Positions 32,101 to 40,419 of a stretch of DNA of 64,000 nucleotides are shown one piece after another (position 1 is the stretch's first letter; every line of letters begins with the position of its first letter). The notes beneath the pieces are model-generated. The model saw only the letters and a program-made list of their open reading frames with translations, was not told where the DNA came from and searched no databases. The position numbers and the translations under genes were made by a program. This stretch comes from JABFSS01 sp964497975 (GTDB lineage: Bacteria > Patescibacteriota > Gracilibacteria > Peribacterales > Peribacteraceae). The DNA is taken from NCBI GenBank assembly GCA_964497975.1, contig CAZCFO010000001.1:310001-374000 (forward strand). The letters are read 5' to 3'.

Positions 32101-32793
32101 GTGGAGCGGATCAAGACCGAGAACGTGCTGACCCACGCCTACGCCCGCGCCGTCCAGAGGGCGCATAACAACCTGTATCTCGAGAGAGAACGTTCCATGT
32201 TCGGCGTCATCGCTTCGCGCGTCATCACCGACTGGGGAAATTATCAGGACCGCGAATACGAGATCACCACGCAGACCGCGAACCTGTGCCAGCGGAATTA
32301 CCGGCGGCTCCATTACGAATACCCCTCGACCGCCCCGCTCATGCAGCAGCTGGAATTCCTGATGCGCCTGCGCGTGGAAGTCGACACCCGTCACCGCGAC
32401 CAGGAGCTGCGCGACATGTGCACCAACGTCATGCGGCAGGCGGACCGCTTTACGGCAGTCGCACGCCCCGTGGGCGCCGTGGGAGAGGCGATCCTCAGTC
32501 TGACGGCTCTCGATAAGGTCGTCTCGACGATGTCACTCACCGCGGGGGTTATCGGCGGAAACGACCCCGTGGAGGCCGGACGGGACTACGCGCTGGGCTA
32601 CATCCCCGGATACAGCATCTATGCCGCCATCGATCCGGTGATGAGCGCCCCCGAGAACATCAAGAAAGCCTTCGCGGCGGATAACGCGCCGATGCCGATC
32701 ATCCGGCTGACGGAGGAAGAGGAAAAAGAAATCCAAAGCGACACATTGGCCAAGGAAATGGAAGAACGGCAGAAAAAATTGGGTAGTATCTGA
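29146..32793 (+). CDS. Giant membrane-anchored protein, second paralogue
   Basis: 1215 residues, paralogous to the preceding gene over the first 250 or so: membrane helix SGLAAFALIVAALFAFRRQ, coiled coil, then NALNITFRQDVTDADRK.. PQFWSPS, then a charged linker. The remainder differs. It seems to contain four degenerate modules of about 100 residues, each with a Trp-rich strand (GQWMWAETA, LGWVWTDHA, PWLWAATLA, GDYWVQG) between helices. The C terminus has hydrophobic Gly-rich stretches (LSLTALDKVVSTMSLTAGV). Probably a surface structure or binding protein; not established. Confidence 0.75.
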   Translation: MTLNNANNDPLPPRPPQEQQTENKDLEQDVKETTELVQNGIKQLRESRDAGSGLAAFALIVAALFAFRRQRTEQNTKLDPVHEGVRLEAMTQENPESALKETDDRIAERTTEQTTLQTEIKSLEQRISTPPSELTDQQRKDLVAQLNAQLNTARQQLVKVSGEIAALNRLRAQLVLEQQRRAKIMGSLQGALTAGSRASAVTLSGNALNITFRQDVTDADRKQVEAAAKRLRIETPSFSGRTVTMAVPPQFWSPSRTNEIAAAGFDARAGIFAWLAGSNEPEAKQNNAPPQEVKKNEADRQQTDKKETTAKNQTEKEKTDAAQKQLDDERNRKEASNIILAPAGQLLTQYLANRNAMPVSGSATEAVYRVVHAVENAPSTSLLIRVKADPRTAGRFVIEWTDKMAPAATDWQSATAFGSEANRKLYPNLQSLMNDLQGLQAGNVNALLGRERLRTQKREAGLRYLTGAGGTMEGNSRGETVIAYRQRAGYAAIYFHFTDGQWMWAETAEARGNLLKPLNECTVDIALGLAELNADGEALQKILPQNALRTQRQRIGEAKLRELGAVPHPTRLDILQFTSGSRTVSFTYLNANNLGWVWTDHADPVVPTEENMKRYGSAQCWMRLTRTYSASNGTALTADKLACNAVATALHAINTGTAQALQSADMINILDRDTRFRGGVALLSNHSGVEVQPGIVRVERGPLSAFFFRGPEANGRRPWLWAATLANAQAGTGVALTAAYPGEADEDSAALLKQLTAIAAELQAFNTGSPMDAANLALRQRALNDTINARRRADLNAAKALVYAMRRSGVNLQVPISNDDAPPTRLHNDTYPTWVGDYWVQGPDGRQQRRIDASTANLKEPAQAMELALMTILVLETPPANSPLGLYVKESTGEIFPVPAGPRIWPRAGDTRSWIAIARSSPMEAVQIIASLPMPPVTEAFRTNMQNAVRIFCGGRLAMPQFTVALPPSVRQSQLREQILQSAIGVERIKTENVLTHAYARAVQRAHNNLYLERERSMFGVIASRVITDWGNYQDREYEITTQTANLCQRNYRRLHYEYPSTAPLMQQLEFLMRLRVEVDTRHRDQELRDMCTNVMRQADRFTAVARPVGAVGEAILSLTALDKVVSTMSLTAGVIGGNDPVEAGRDYALGYIPGYSIYAAIDPVMSAPENIKKAFAADNAPMPIIRLTEEEEKEIQSDTLAKEMEERQKKLGSI

Positions 32794-32807
32794 TTGCCCC
32801 CTTTCGC

Positions 32808-34901
32808 ATGTCTCTCCTCTCCCCCTCCTCTATCGCGGTCATCGGCGCCTCGTCCGAAGAGAAGAAGGTGGGGCACATGGTGATGAAGAACATCCAGACC
32901 CAGGGATTCAAAGGCCGGATCTACCCGGTGAATCCCAAAGCGGAGGAAATCCTGGGACTCAAGGCCTATCCGTCGCTGTCGGCGATTGCGGATCCGGTGG
33001 ATCTGGCTGTGATCGTCACGCCGGGGAAGACGGTCCCCGGATTACTGGAGGAATGCGGCAAGAAAGGAGTGAAAACCGTGATCGTCATCAGCGCCGGATT
33101 CGGCGAAACCGGAACCGATGAAGGTCACGCGTTGGAGAAGGAGGCCGTGGATATCGCCAAACGGTACGGGATCGCGCTCGTCGGGCCCAACTGCCTCGGC
33201 GTGATTCGCCCGTCGATCGGCATGAACGCGTCGTTCGCGGAGAACCTGGAGCGTCCGGGGCGCGTGGCGCTCCTCAGCCAGTCCGGCGCGCTCGCGGTCG
33301 CGCTTCTGGACTCCGCCGCTGCGTTCCACATGGACTTCTCCCTGGTGGTGAGCATGGGCAACAAGGCCGTGATGGATGAGTGCGACTTCCTGGAAATCTG
33401 CCGGGATGATCCCGAAACGAAAGTGATCGGCATGTATCTGGAGAGCATCAGGCAGGGTGGGCGGTTCCTGAAGATCGCGACGGAAGTCGCGGCGGTGAAG
33501 CCGGTGGTCCTCATCAAGTCCGGCGTTTCGGAGCGCGGCAAGAAGGCGGTGTCGTCGCACACGGGAGCGCTCGCGGGATCCAACGCCGCCATCGATGCCG
33601 TCTGCCGGCAGGCGGGCATACGGCACGCGCACACCGCGGAGGAATTCATGGATATGCTCCGTGTGCTCTCTGCGCAGCCACCGCTCCTCTCTCCGCAGAT
33701 CGCGGTGATCACCAACGCCGGAGGCCCGGGAATCCTGGCGACCGACGCGGCGGAACGCGCGGGTCTGATCCTGGCCGAACTGGAGCCAATAAACCGCGAA
33801 TCGCTGCAGAAACTCCTGCCCCCGGCCGCCAGCGCCAAGAATCCGGTGGACGTGCTGGGCGACGCGCTGGGCGACCGGTACGAAGCCTCGCTCGCCGCGT
33901 GCGCGAAAGACCGCAACATCGACGGTGTTGCCATGCTGCTGACGCCGCAGGTGATGACGCCGGCGGAGGACGTGGCGCAGGCGATCATCCGGATCCATGC
34001 CTCGCATCCGCTGATGCCCGTCGTCACCGCATTCATGGGAGAGAAGAACGTGACGAAGGCCATCCGGATCCTCCAGGAGAACGGCATTCCGAATTTTCCC
34101 ACCCCTGAGCGTGCAATCGGCGCATTGGGAGCCCTGCGACCTGTCATGGTGAGCTCGTCGAACCATGACAGCGATGTCGCCCTTCGACGGGCTCAGGGTG
34201 ACATCGCCTGCCATCATTCCTCCCTCTCCAGATCGTCTCTCGAGGGAATGCACGGCCTCCTCCCCGAAGACAAAACCGAGGAACTCTTCAAACTCTACGG
34301 CCTTCCGCTTCCCTCTTCCGCCGTCGCGCGCGATGAGGCCGAGGCGGCGGCACTTGCGAAGGAGATCGGCTACCCGGTCGTCGCGAAGATCAGCTCGCCG
34401 CAGATCGTGCACAAGACCGACATCGGCTGCGTGCGCGTGAATCTGAAGAACGAACAGGACACGATCGCGGCATTCCGGGAAATCATGCAGAACGCGAAAA
34501 AAGGCGCGCCGGATGCGGCGCTCAACGGCGTCCTGATCCAGAAGCTGCTTCCCGCGGGCGACGAGTTCATCGTCGGCGCGCTGAAGGATGCCAGCTTCGG
34601 GCACCTGGTGATGGCCGGGCTGGGAGGGATCTACACGGAACTCTTCAAAGATACATCCTTCCGCATCGCGCCCATCGGCGAAGAGGAGGCCTACGCGATG
34701 CTGCAGAGCCTCACATCGTGGAAAATGCTGCTGGGCATGCGCGGGAAATCGCAATCCGACATCGCCGCTCTGGCAAAGCTGATCTCCACGGTTTCGCACC
34801 TCGTCCACGACTGTCCGATGATCAAGGAGCTGGATCTGAATCCGGTGATCGTCCGCGGAGACGGGGTGGTGATCGCGGATGCGAAGGTCATTCTTGAATA
34901 G
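32808..34901 (+). CDS. ADP-forming acyl-CoA synthetase (alpha-beta fusion)
   Basis: Converts acetyl- or acyl-CoA, ADP and phosphate to the free acid, CoA and ATP. 697 residues: a CoA-binding domain (IAVIGASSEEKKVGH.. GPNCLGVI), a ligase-CoA domain with the phospho-histidine in SSHTGALAG (His251), then an ATP-grasp domain (PVVAKISSPQIVHKTDIGCV). Between them, at about residues 446-477, an in-frame REP-like unit encodes VSSSNHDSDVALRRAQGD. It works naturally downstream of the 2-oxoacid oxidoreductase at 22190-24864. The start is 14 bases after the second giant gene. Confidence 0.92.
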   Translation: MSLLSPSSIAVIGASSEEKKVGHMVMKNIQTQGFKGRIYPVNPKAEEILGLKAYPSLSAIADPVDLAVIVTPGKTVPGLLEECGKKGVKTVIVISAGFGETGTDEGHALEKEAVDIAKRYGIALVGPNCLGVIRPSIGMNASFAENLERPGRVALLSQSGALAVALLDSAAAFHMDFSLVVSMGNKAVMDECDFLEICRDDPETKVIGMYLESIRQGGRFLKIATEVAAVKPVVLIKSGVSERGKKAVSSHTGALAGSNAAIDAVCRQAGIRHAHTAEEFMDMLRVLSAQPPLLSPQIAVITNAGGPGILATDAAERAGLILAELEPINRESLQKLLPPAASAKNPVDVLGDALGDRYEASLAACAKDRNIDGVAMLLTPQVMTPAEDVAQAIIRIHASHPLMPVVTAFMGEKNVTKAIRILQENGIPNFPTPERAIGALGALRPVMVSSSNHDSDVALRRAQGDIACHHSSLSRSSLEGMHGLLPEDKTEELFKLYGLPLPSSAVARDEAEAAALAKEIGYPVVAKISSPQIVHKTDIGCVRVNLKNEQDTIAAFREIMQNAKKGAPDAALNGVLIQKLLPAGDEFIVGALKDASFGHLVMAGLGGIYTELFKDTSFRIAPIGEEEAYAMLQSLTSWKMLLGMRGKSQSDIAALAKLISTVSHLVHDCPMIKELDLNPVIVRGDGVVIADAKVILE
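34143..34207. repeat. REP-like unit inside the acyl-CoA synthetase gene
   Basis: GTCATGGTGAGCTCGTCGAACCATGAC hairpin followed by GATGTCGCCCTTCGACGGGCTCAGGGTGACATCGC (second hairpin ends GATGTC / GACATC). In frame, in the linker between two domains. Confidence 0.75.
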
Positions 34902-35008
34902 ATACAGAGGAAACAGAGGGCACACAAGGCACACAGGATAAGGCTTTTTGCCTAAGGAATTTCCTCTGCGGCCTCTGTCCCCTCTGTGCCGTCTGTGCCG
35001 TACACTGG
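34902..35008. repeat. Word-array palindrome, 9-base words
   Basis: Left arm ACAGAGGAA, ACAGAGGGC, ACACAAGGC, ACACAGGAT; loop containing a small hairpin AAGGCTTTTTGCCT; right arm CTCTGCGGC, CTCTGTCCC, CTCTGTGCC, GTCTGTGCC, GTACACTGG. It starts directly after the synthetase stop. Its last word supplies the TACACT -10 box of the next gene. Confidence 0.85.
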
Positions 35009-35013
35009 GATCC

Positions 35014-36237
35014 ATGCCATCAGTCAGTATCCTCATCCCCACCTACGAGCCCACCCCCGAGCACCTCCGGGCCGCGATCGATTCCGTGCTCGCGCAGACG
35101 TTTGAGGATTGGGAGCTGATCGTGCACGACGATGCCTCCAAGACCGACGTGCAAGCGATCGTCCGGCCGTATCTCAAAGACCCGCGAATCCTGTTCCGGC
35201 AGAGCCCGCACCGGCTGGGCATCGGCGGTAACTGGAACGCGAGCATCCGTCAGACGACCGCGCCGCTGGTCGCGTACCTTTTCCAGGACGATCTATGGGA
35301 GCCCGCTTACCTGGAACGGAGCATGGAGGTGTTCGCGAAGAATCCGGACGTGGGATTCACCGCCGCCGATCATGCGTACCGGATCGAAAGCCGCACCGGC
35401 GCGGCGGCCACGGGGATTTATAAGGAAGTGGAAGACCTGCGGAAAACGGAGATGCCACCGGGGCGGTTGTTAAAAGAGGAATTTTTGACCCGATGGATCA
35501 CTCGGGGTCTTCGGCCGAACCTGATCGGCGAGCCGAGCTTCGTTATGCTGCGGCGCGCGTTGATCCAGGCGGTCGGACCGTTCCGGGAGGACATGAAACA
35601 GGGACTGGATGCGGAATACTGGGTACGATGCCTGCTGAAGAGCGATGGATTCTGGCTGACGGGAACGTTGGGAACGTTCCGCGTGCACCCCAAGGCGGCG
35701 ACGGCCGCCAATGAGGATTCCGGCGCGGGCAGTCTCGACCGGCTCAAGATCTTCCGGATGCTGATCCGCGCCCTCCCGCCCGGGCCCCTGCGGCGACTGG
35801 CGAAAAAATCCCGCCGGCGGCAGGTGGTGGATCTGGGAAAGAAGGCGATGATCCGCAAGACCCGCAACCCGCACATCCGCTTCCTGCGGTATCTCATCGT
35901 CGGGGGCTCAGCATCCGTTGTCGACTTCGGCGTCTACGCGCTCCTGTCGTCGGGCCTCGGCGTGAATTACTACGCCGCCGCGTTCGCCGGGTACACCACC
36001 GGATTCGTGCTCAACCACCTGCTCTGCGTTTATTGGATCTTCGAGAGCAAAATGAGCAGGAGTAAGGAAGTCGCCCTGTCCTATTCGATTGCCCTCGGCG
36101 GCCTTGCCTGGACGGAGCTCTTCCTGTGGCTCTTCGTGAGCGCCCTGCACATCCACCATCTGATCGCGCGTTTCGCCACCATGTGGATCGTGCTGGTCTG
36201 GAATTACGGGATGAGGAAAGTCTTCGTGTTCAGGTAG
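35014..36237 (+). CDS. GT2 glycosyltransferase-GtrA fusion
   Basis: 407 residues. The N-terminal GT-A domain begins SVSILIPTYEPTPEHLRAA with HDDAS and a second acidic motif FQDD. After a basic linker, the C-terminal 120 residues form four helices of the GtrA type (RFLRYLIVGGSASVVDFGVY). GtrA parts usually help move lipid-linked sugars across the membrane, so this may make and handle a polyprenyl-linked sugar. The ATG at 35014 has TACACT 7 bases upstream inside a word array. Confidence 0.85.
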   Translation: MPSVSILIPTYEPTPEHLRAAIDSVLAQTFEDWELIVHDDASKTDVQAIVRPYLKDPRILFRQSPHRLGIGGNWNASIRQTTAPLVAYLFQDDLWEPAYLERSMEVFAKNPDVGFTAADHAYRIESRTGAAATGIYKEVEDLRKTEMPPGRLLKEEFLTRWITRGLRPNLIGEPSFVMLRRALIQAVGPFREDMKQGLDAEYWVRCLLKSDGFWLTGTLGTFRVHPKAATAANEDSGAGSLDRLKIFRMLIRALPPGPLRRLAKKSRRRQVVDLGKKAMIRKTRNPHIRFLRYLIVGGSASVVDFGVYALLSSGLGVNYYAAAFAGYTTGFVLNHLLCVYWIFESKMSRSKEVALSYSIALGGLAWTELFLWLFVSALHIHHLIARFATMWIVLVWNYGMRKVFVFR

Positions 36238-36247
36238 ACTGCCGCCG

Positions 36248-37915
36248 ATGTCTGACCGAAAAGTCGCCCTCATCGCCGGCGCGGGCCCCGCGGGGCTCAC
36301 CGCCGCCTACGAATTGCTCGCGCGCACGGATATCCATCCGATCGTCTGCGAGGAAACGGGCGCCATCGGCGGCATCGCCCAGACGTACAACTACAAAGGC
36401 AACCGCATCGATATCGGCGGCCACCGCTTCTTTTCCAAGAGCGAGCGCGTGATGAACTGGTGGTTCAACATCCTGCCCAAGCAGGGCGCTCCCGCAGCGG
36501 ACACGGAGGCACGGAAGCATGAGATCGAATACGCCACGGAAGTGACCGTGAAGTATCTTTGCCCCGAGTGCATGGAAGGCGAAGCCGGAGACCCGGAACC
36601 CGCACAGGGCCATGCCGTGACGGTGAAGAAACCCGCACCCGATCCAGAAAAAACGGACGAAGTGATGCTCCAGCGGCCCCGGTTGAGCCGCATTTTCTAC
36701 CGCAAACACTTCTTTCCCTACCCCATCGGCATCACGCTGAGCGTCGCGCGCCGGCTGGGACTCTGGAACACGTTTTTGATCGGCCTCAGCTACGTCAAGG
36801 CCCAGCTGTTCCCCATCAAGGATGAGATGTTCTTGGACGCCTTCTTCACCAACCGCTTCGGGCGGCGTCTGTACGAAACGTTCTTCGAGAAGTACACGGA
36901 GAAGGTGTGGGGCATCCCGTGCAACCAGATCCGCGCCGACTGGGGGGCGCAGCGCATCAAGGGGCTCTCGCTCAAACGCGCCGTGTTCCACGCCGTAAAG
37001 GATCTGTTCTCCAGCGATTTCAAGAAAGCCCAGGAAGAACGAGAGACCAGCCTGATCACCCGCTTCTTCTATCCGAAGTTCGGACCCGGACAGATGTGGG
37101 AAACGGTGACGAAGCAGGTGAACGCGTGCGGCGGCGAGGTGCGGATGAAGACCCGCGTGGTCGGAGTGCATCTGACAGACACGCGGGTGACATCCGTGAC
37201 GCTGGAGCATGTGGAGACCGGCGCGCGGGAGGAAGTCGCCTGCGACTATTTCTTCTCGACGATGCCCATCAAGCACCTGATCGGGATGGTCACGCCGCGA
37301 GCCCCCGCGACAGTGGTGGAAGTGGCGGAAGGGCTGCAGTACCGGGACTTTCTGACGGTCGGCCTGCTGCTCAAGAAGCTCCACGTGACGGAAAGGAAGA
37401 AGGCGCCCGCGACGAACGTGCCGGACAACTGGATCTACATCCAGGAGGGCGGCGTCCGCGTGGGCCGCGTGCAGATCTTCAACAACTGGAGCCCGTACAT
37501 GGTCAACGACTGGAAGAGCACGGTCTGGATCGGCCTCGAGTACTTCGTGAACGAAGGCGGCGACCTGTGGATCAAACCGGACCGGGAGATGATCAACCTC
37601 GGCATTTCCGAGATGGAGCAGATCGGATTCCTGAAGAAGGAGGACGTCCTCGATGCCTGCGTTCTCCGCATGCCCAAGGCCTATCCCGCCTACTGGGGCA
37701 GCTTCGAGCAGCTGCACGTGGTGCGCGAGTACGTGAACACGATCCCGAATATCTTCCTCGTGGGGCGCAACGGCATGCACCGCTACAACAACCAGGACCA
37801 TTCCATGCTCACCGCGATGATGGCGGTGGATAACATCGTCGAGGGACGCACGGACAAATCGAACTTATGGGATGTGAACCTGGAGATGGCGTACCACGAA
37901 GAAAAGAAGACGTAA
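36248..37915 (+). CDS. FAD-dependent amine-oxidase-like oxidoreductase
   Basis: 555 residues. N-terminal FAD-binding motif LIAGAGPAGLTAAYELL, then IDIGGHRFFSKSERV, and C-terminal VGRNGMHRYNNQDHSM where FAD family members close the site. An insert with CPECMEGE near residue 105 is unusual. Homologues of this protoporphyrinogen-oxidase/UDP-galactopyranose-mutase-like group often sit in polysaccharide clusters, as here; the substrate is unknown. TAGACT, overlapping the stop of the upstream gene, ends 7 bases before the ATG. Confidence 0.8.
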   Translation: MSDRKVALIAGAGPAGLTAAYELLARTDIHPIVCEETGAIGGIAQTYNYKGNRIDIGGHRFFSKSERVMNWWFNILPKQGAPAADTEARKHEIEYATEVTVKYLCPECMEGEAGDPEPAQGHAVTVKKPAPDPEKTDEVMLQRPRLSRIFYRKHFFPYPIGITLSVARRLGLWNTFLIGLSYVKAQLFPIKDEMFLDAFFTNRFGRRLYETFFEKYTEKVWGIPCNQIRADWGAQRIKGLSLKRAVFHAVKDLFSSDFKKAQEERETSLITRFFYPKFGPGQMWETVTKQVNACGGEVRMKTRVVGVHLTDTRVTSVTLEHVETGAREEVACDYFFSTMPIKHLIGMVTPRAPATVVEVAEGLQYRDFLTVGLLLKKLHVTERKKAPATNVPDNWIYIQEGGVRVGRVQIFNNWSPYMVNDWKSTVWIGLEYFVNEGGDLWIKPDREMINLGISEMEQIGFLKKEDVLDACVLRMPKAYPAYWGSFEQLHVVREYVNTIPNIFLVGRNGMHRYNNQDHSMLTAMMAVDNIVEGRTDKSNLWDVNLEMAYHEEKKT

Positions 37916-37987
37916 TGTGTATTACGTATTACGTATTACGTATTATGTAGTACGTATACATAATACCTAATACTGAATACGTAATGT
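37916..37987. repeat. Word-array palindrome filling a convergent gap, 7-base words
   Basis: Left arm GTATTAC three times, GTATTAT, GTAGTAC; right arm ATACATA, ATACCTA, ATACTGA, ATACGTA. It occupies the entire 72 bases between the stop codons of two convergent genes. Confidence 0.9.
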
Positions 37988-38899
37988 TTAGATGTTCCTC
38001 GTATACCACTCCACGGACTTCTGGATGCCGTCGCGGAAGGAGACTTTGGGATCGTAGCCGAGGATTTCCTTCGCGCGCGCGATATCGGCCACGTAGCGGA
38101 CAATTTCGCCCGTGCGGGGCTCGCCCAGCGTGACTTCCGACGAACTTTTGAGCATGCGCTTGAGGGTCTTGGCGAGATCGATGAGGTACGTCCCCTGCCC
38201 GAAGGCGAGGTTGTATGTGTGGTTCTTGGCGGCATCGAATTTGAGGATCGCCGCGATGATGCCTTCGACGGTGTCGTCGACGTACGTGAAATCCAGGCAC
38301 TTGTCCTTGCCGAAGACTTTGACCGGCTCGTTGGCACGCATCTTGCGGATGAAGAGCGGCACGATGCGCTCGCTGTCGTCGTACATGCCGTAGACGTTGC
38401 TGAAGCGGAAGATGATGTGGTCGATCTTGTAGCATCGGGAATACGCCTCCACGAGCGCCTCGCCGGCGATTTTGCTCGCCGTGTAGGGACTCTCGCAGTT
38501 CTCGATTTTGGCCAGCTCTTCCTTGAATCTGCGTGCCGGAAGATTGCCGTAGCACTCGCGGGACGACGCGAAGATGAACTTGCGGATGCCGTTCCTGCGC
38601 GCGAGCTCAAGCGCGTTGAACGTGCTGACCATGTTGTCGCACGCACGGGCGGGGTCTTCGACCAGATCGTACACGCGGGCGTTTGCGGCCAGGTGAACGA
38701 TCACGTCGACGCCGGAGCAGTCGATCTTTTTGACTGCGTCCATGTCGCGCATGTCGACGAGCGTCGTGATCGCATCCACCGCCGGCTGCCACTTGTTCTT
38801 CACCCAGTCGACCCCCGCGACGTCATACGACCGCTGGAGGAGAGTTTCGCAGAGACGGGTGCCAATTGTTCCTGAACTACCGGTAACGAGAATCTTCAT
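37988..38899 (-). CDS. NAD-dependent epimerase/dehydratase
   Basis: Extended SDR enzyme of 303 residues acting on a nucleotide sugar. NAD motif TGSSGTIGTRL, then HLAANARV, active-site pair SSRECYG and YTASK. C-terminal region ends SVEWYTRNI. The exact sugar is not readable from sequence. TATCTT ends 7 bases before the ATG. It is divergent from the GT2-GtrA gene at 39006. Confidence 0.87.
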   Translation of the reverse strand: MKILVTGSSGTIGTRLCETLLQRSYDVAGVDWVKNKWQPAVDAITTLVDMRDMDAVKKIDCSGVDVIVHLAANARVYDLVEDPARACDNMVSTFNALELARRNGIRKFIFASSRECYGNLPARRFKEELAKIENCESPYTASKIAGEALVEAYSRCYKIDHIIFRFSNVYGMYDDSERIVPLFIRKMRANEPVKVFGKDKCLDFTYVDDTVEGIIAAILKFDAAKNHTYNLAFGQGTYLIDLAKTLKRMLKSSSEVTLGEPRTGEIVRYVADIARAKEILGYDPKVSFRDGIQKSVEWYTRNI

Positions 38900-38950
38900 A
38901 GGCCCAAAGATACCGCAGAAAGAAGCCGAAAACCAGACACACCCGTTCCC

Positions 38951-39008
38951 CGTATTATGTAGTATGTATTACGCATTCCGCTTAATACATAATACGGAAT
39001 ACATAATG
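38951..39008. repeat. Word-array palindrome ending in a start codon, 7-base words
   Basis: Left arm GTATTAT, GTAGTAT, GTATTAC, GCATTCC; right arm TTAATAC, ATAATAC, GGAATAC, ATAATG. The last ATG is the start codon of the next gene. Confidence 0.85.
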
Positions 39009-40094
39009 CTTTCGCTGATCCTCCCCACCTACAACGAATCCGAGAACCTCCCGGGGCTTCTCGAAAAACTTGGAGCGGTGCTTCGGGGCATTCCGCACGA
39101 AATCATCGTGGTGGATGACGACTCGCCCGACGGCACGTGGAGGATCGCGCAGGAGCTCTCCCGGAACCGCGACGATCTCCGGGTGGTGCGGCGCGTGGGA
39201 CGCCGCGGGTTGTCATCCGCGGTGATCGAGGGGTTTTTGGCATCGAAAGGCGACGTGCTCGCGGTTGCGGATGCGGACGGCCAGCATGACCTCTCGCTGA
39301 TTCCGAAACTGCGTGACGCCGTGCAAAGCGGAGCCGGGATCGCGCTGGGATCGCGGTACACTGCCGGCGGAAGCGTCGGCGAGTGGGACGAGCGCCGGCA
39401 CACGCTCAGCAGGATTGCAACGGCGCTCGCGATGCGCCTCTGCAAAGTGCGAGTGACCGATCCGATGAGCGGCTTCTTCGCGATCGACCGGAAAGCGTTT
39501 GAGGAGATCCTGCCGCGCCTGAATCCCAAGGGCTTCAAGATCCTGCTCGACCTGCTCGTGCATGCGCCTGCGGGGCTTCGGGCAGCCGAAATCCCGTTCA
39601 CCTTCGGCGTGCGCACCCACGGCGAGAGCAAGCTCAGCCGCCGCGTGCAGCTCGAGTTCCTGGAGTACATCTACGACGCCGCATTCGGCAGGATCATCCC
39701 GCTGACGTTCGTGGAATACTGCGTGGTCGGCGCCATCGGCGTCGTGATCAATCTGGGAACATACTTCGTCGCGGCCATGGTTCTGGGGACATCGCCGGCG
39801 GAGACTCTCGCGTTCGCTCCGCTCCTCATCGGCATCGAAGCCGCCATTGTCTTCAACTTCCTGATGAACAACGCCTGGACGTTTGCGTACGCGAAGCTGC
39901 GGGGCTGGAAAGCCGTGACGGGCTTCGTGAAATACAACATCGTCTGCGCGCTGGGCGCGCTCGCGAACATCGCCGTGACGTTCTTCCTGACATTCGCGGT
40001 CGAATTTCACGTGGTGAGCAGTCTGGCGGTCGGCGCGTTCCTCGGCATGGTCTGGAACTACACGATCGGGAAGCTCTTCACCTGGAATGCCTGA
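39006..40094 (+). CDS. Polyprenyl-phosphate glycosyltransferase with GtrA domain
   Basis: 362 residues. A DPM1-like GT2 domain (MLSLILPTYNESENLPGLL, VVDDDSPDGTW, ADADGQHD, GSRYTAGG) is followed by a four-helix GtrA domain (VEYCVVGAIGVVINLGTYF). It probably makes polyprenyl-phosphate mannose or a similar donor for the membrane GT-C enzymes here. The start codon is the end of a word array. Two small membrane genes follow in an overlapping operon. Confidence 0.88.
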   Translation: MLSLILPTYNESENLPGLLEKLGAVLRGIPHEIIVVDDDSPDGTWRIAQELSRNRDDLRVVRRVGRRGLSSAVIEGFLASKGDVLAVADADGQHDLSLIPKLRDAVQSGAGIALGSRYTAGGSVGEWDERRHTLSRIATALAMRLCKVRVTDPMSGFFAIDRKAFEEILPRLNPKGFKILLDLLVHAPAGLRAAEIPFTFGVRTHGESKLSRRVQLEFLEYIYDAAFGRIIPLTFVEYCVVGAIGVVINLGTYFVAAMVLGTSPAETLAFAPLLIGIEAAIVFNFLMNNAWTFAYAKLRGWKAVTGFVKYNIVCALGALANIAVTFFLTFAVEFHVVSSLAVGAFLGMVWNYTIGKLFTWNA

Positions 40095-40095
40095 C

Positions 40096-40419
40096 ATGAA
40101 GGCCTCCCCTCACCATCCGCCGGCGCATCCCCTCCTGCGCCGTCAGGCGGCGGGATTCGCGGTGATCCTGACGCTCCTTGCACTCGCGTTCCTGTGGCAG
40201 ATTCTCGGATTACTGGCGCTGTATTCTGACACGATCCGGGCTGAATCCGCCCTGCGGCAGGTGTCGGCCCGGGAAGGATGGCTGGTGTCCGACATTCTCG
40301 TGACGGATTCCGGCGCCAGTTATCTCCGGCTGCTGCATCGCGAACACATCCGCGGCGAGGATCCGGAAACCTGTCACGTCCTCCTCTTCGAAGATTTCTC
40401 CCTGCAGCCATGCACGTAA
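40096..40419 (+). CDS. Small membrane protein in glycosyltransferase operon
   Basis: 107 residues with one strong helix (AAGFAVILTLLALAFLWQILGL read in two parts) and an external domain. The ATG at 40096 lies one base after the TGA of the previous gene; an overlapping ATG at 40087 is the alternative. Its 3' end overlaps the next gene by 10 bases. No family recognised. It may assist the GT-C protein encoded next. Confidence 0.6.
   Translation: MKASPHHPPAHPLLRRQAAGFAVILTLLALAFLWQILGLLALYSDTIRAESALRQVSAREGWLVSDILVTDSGASYLRLLHREHIRGEDPETCHVLLFEDFSLQPCT

Noticed and set aside
33042..35042. A 666-codon minus-strand frame
   Set aside because: Antisense to the acyl-CoA synthetase gene, which is unambiguous.
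38730..39005. An N-terminal extension of the GT2-GtrA protein at 39006
   Set aside because: It is antisense to the epimerase and then runs through a word array. The conserved domain starts at the ATG 39006.
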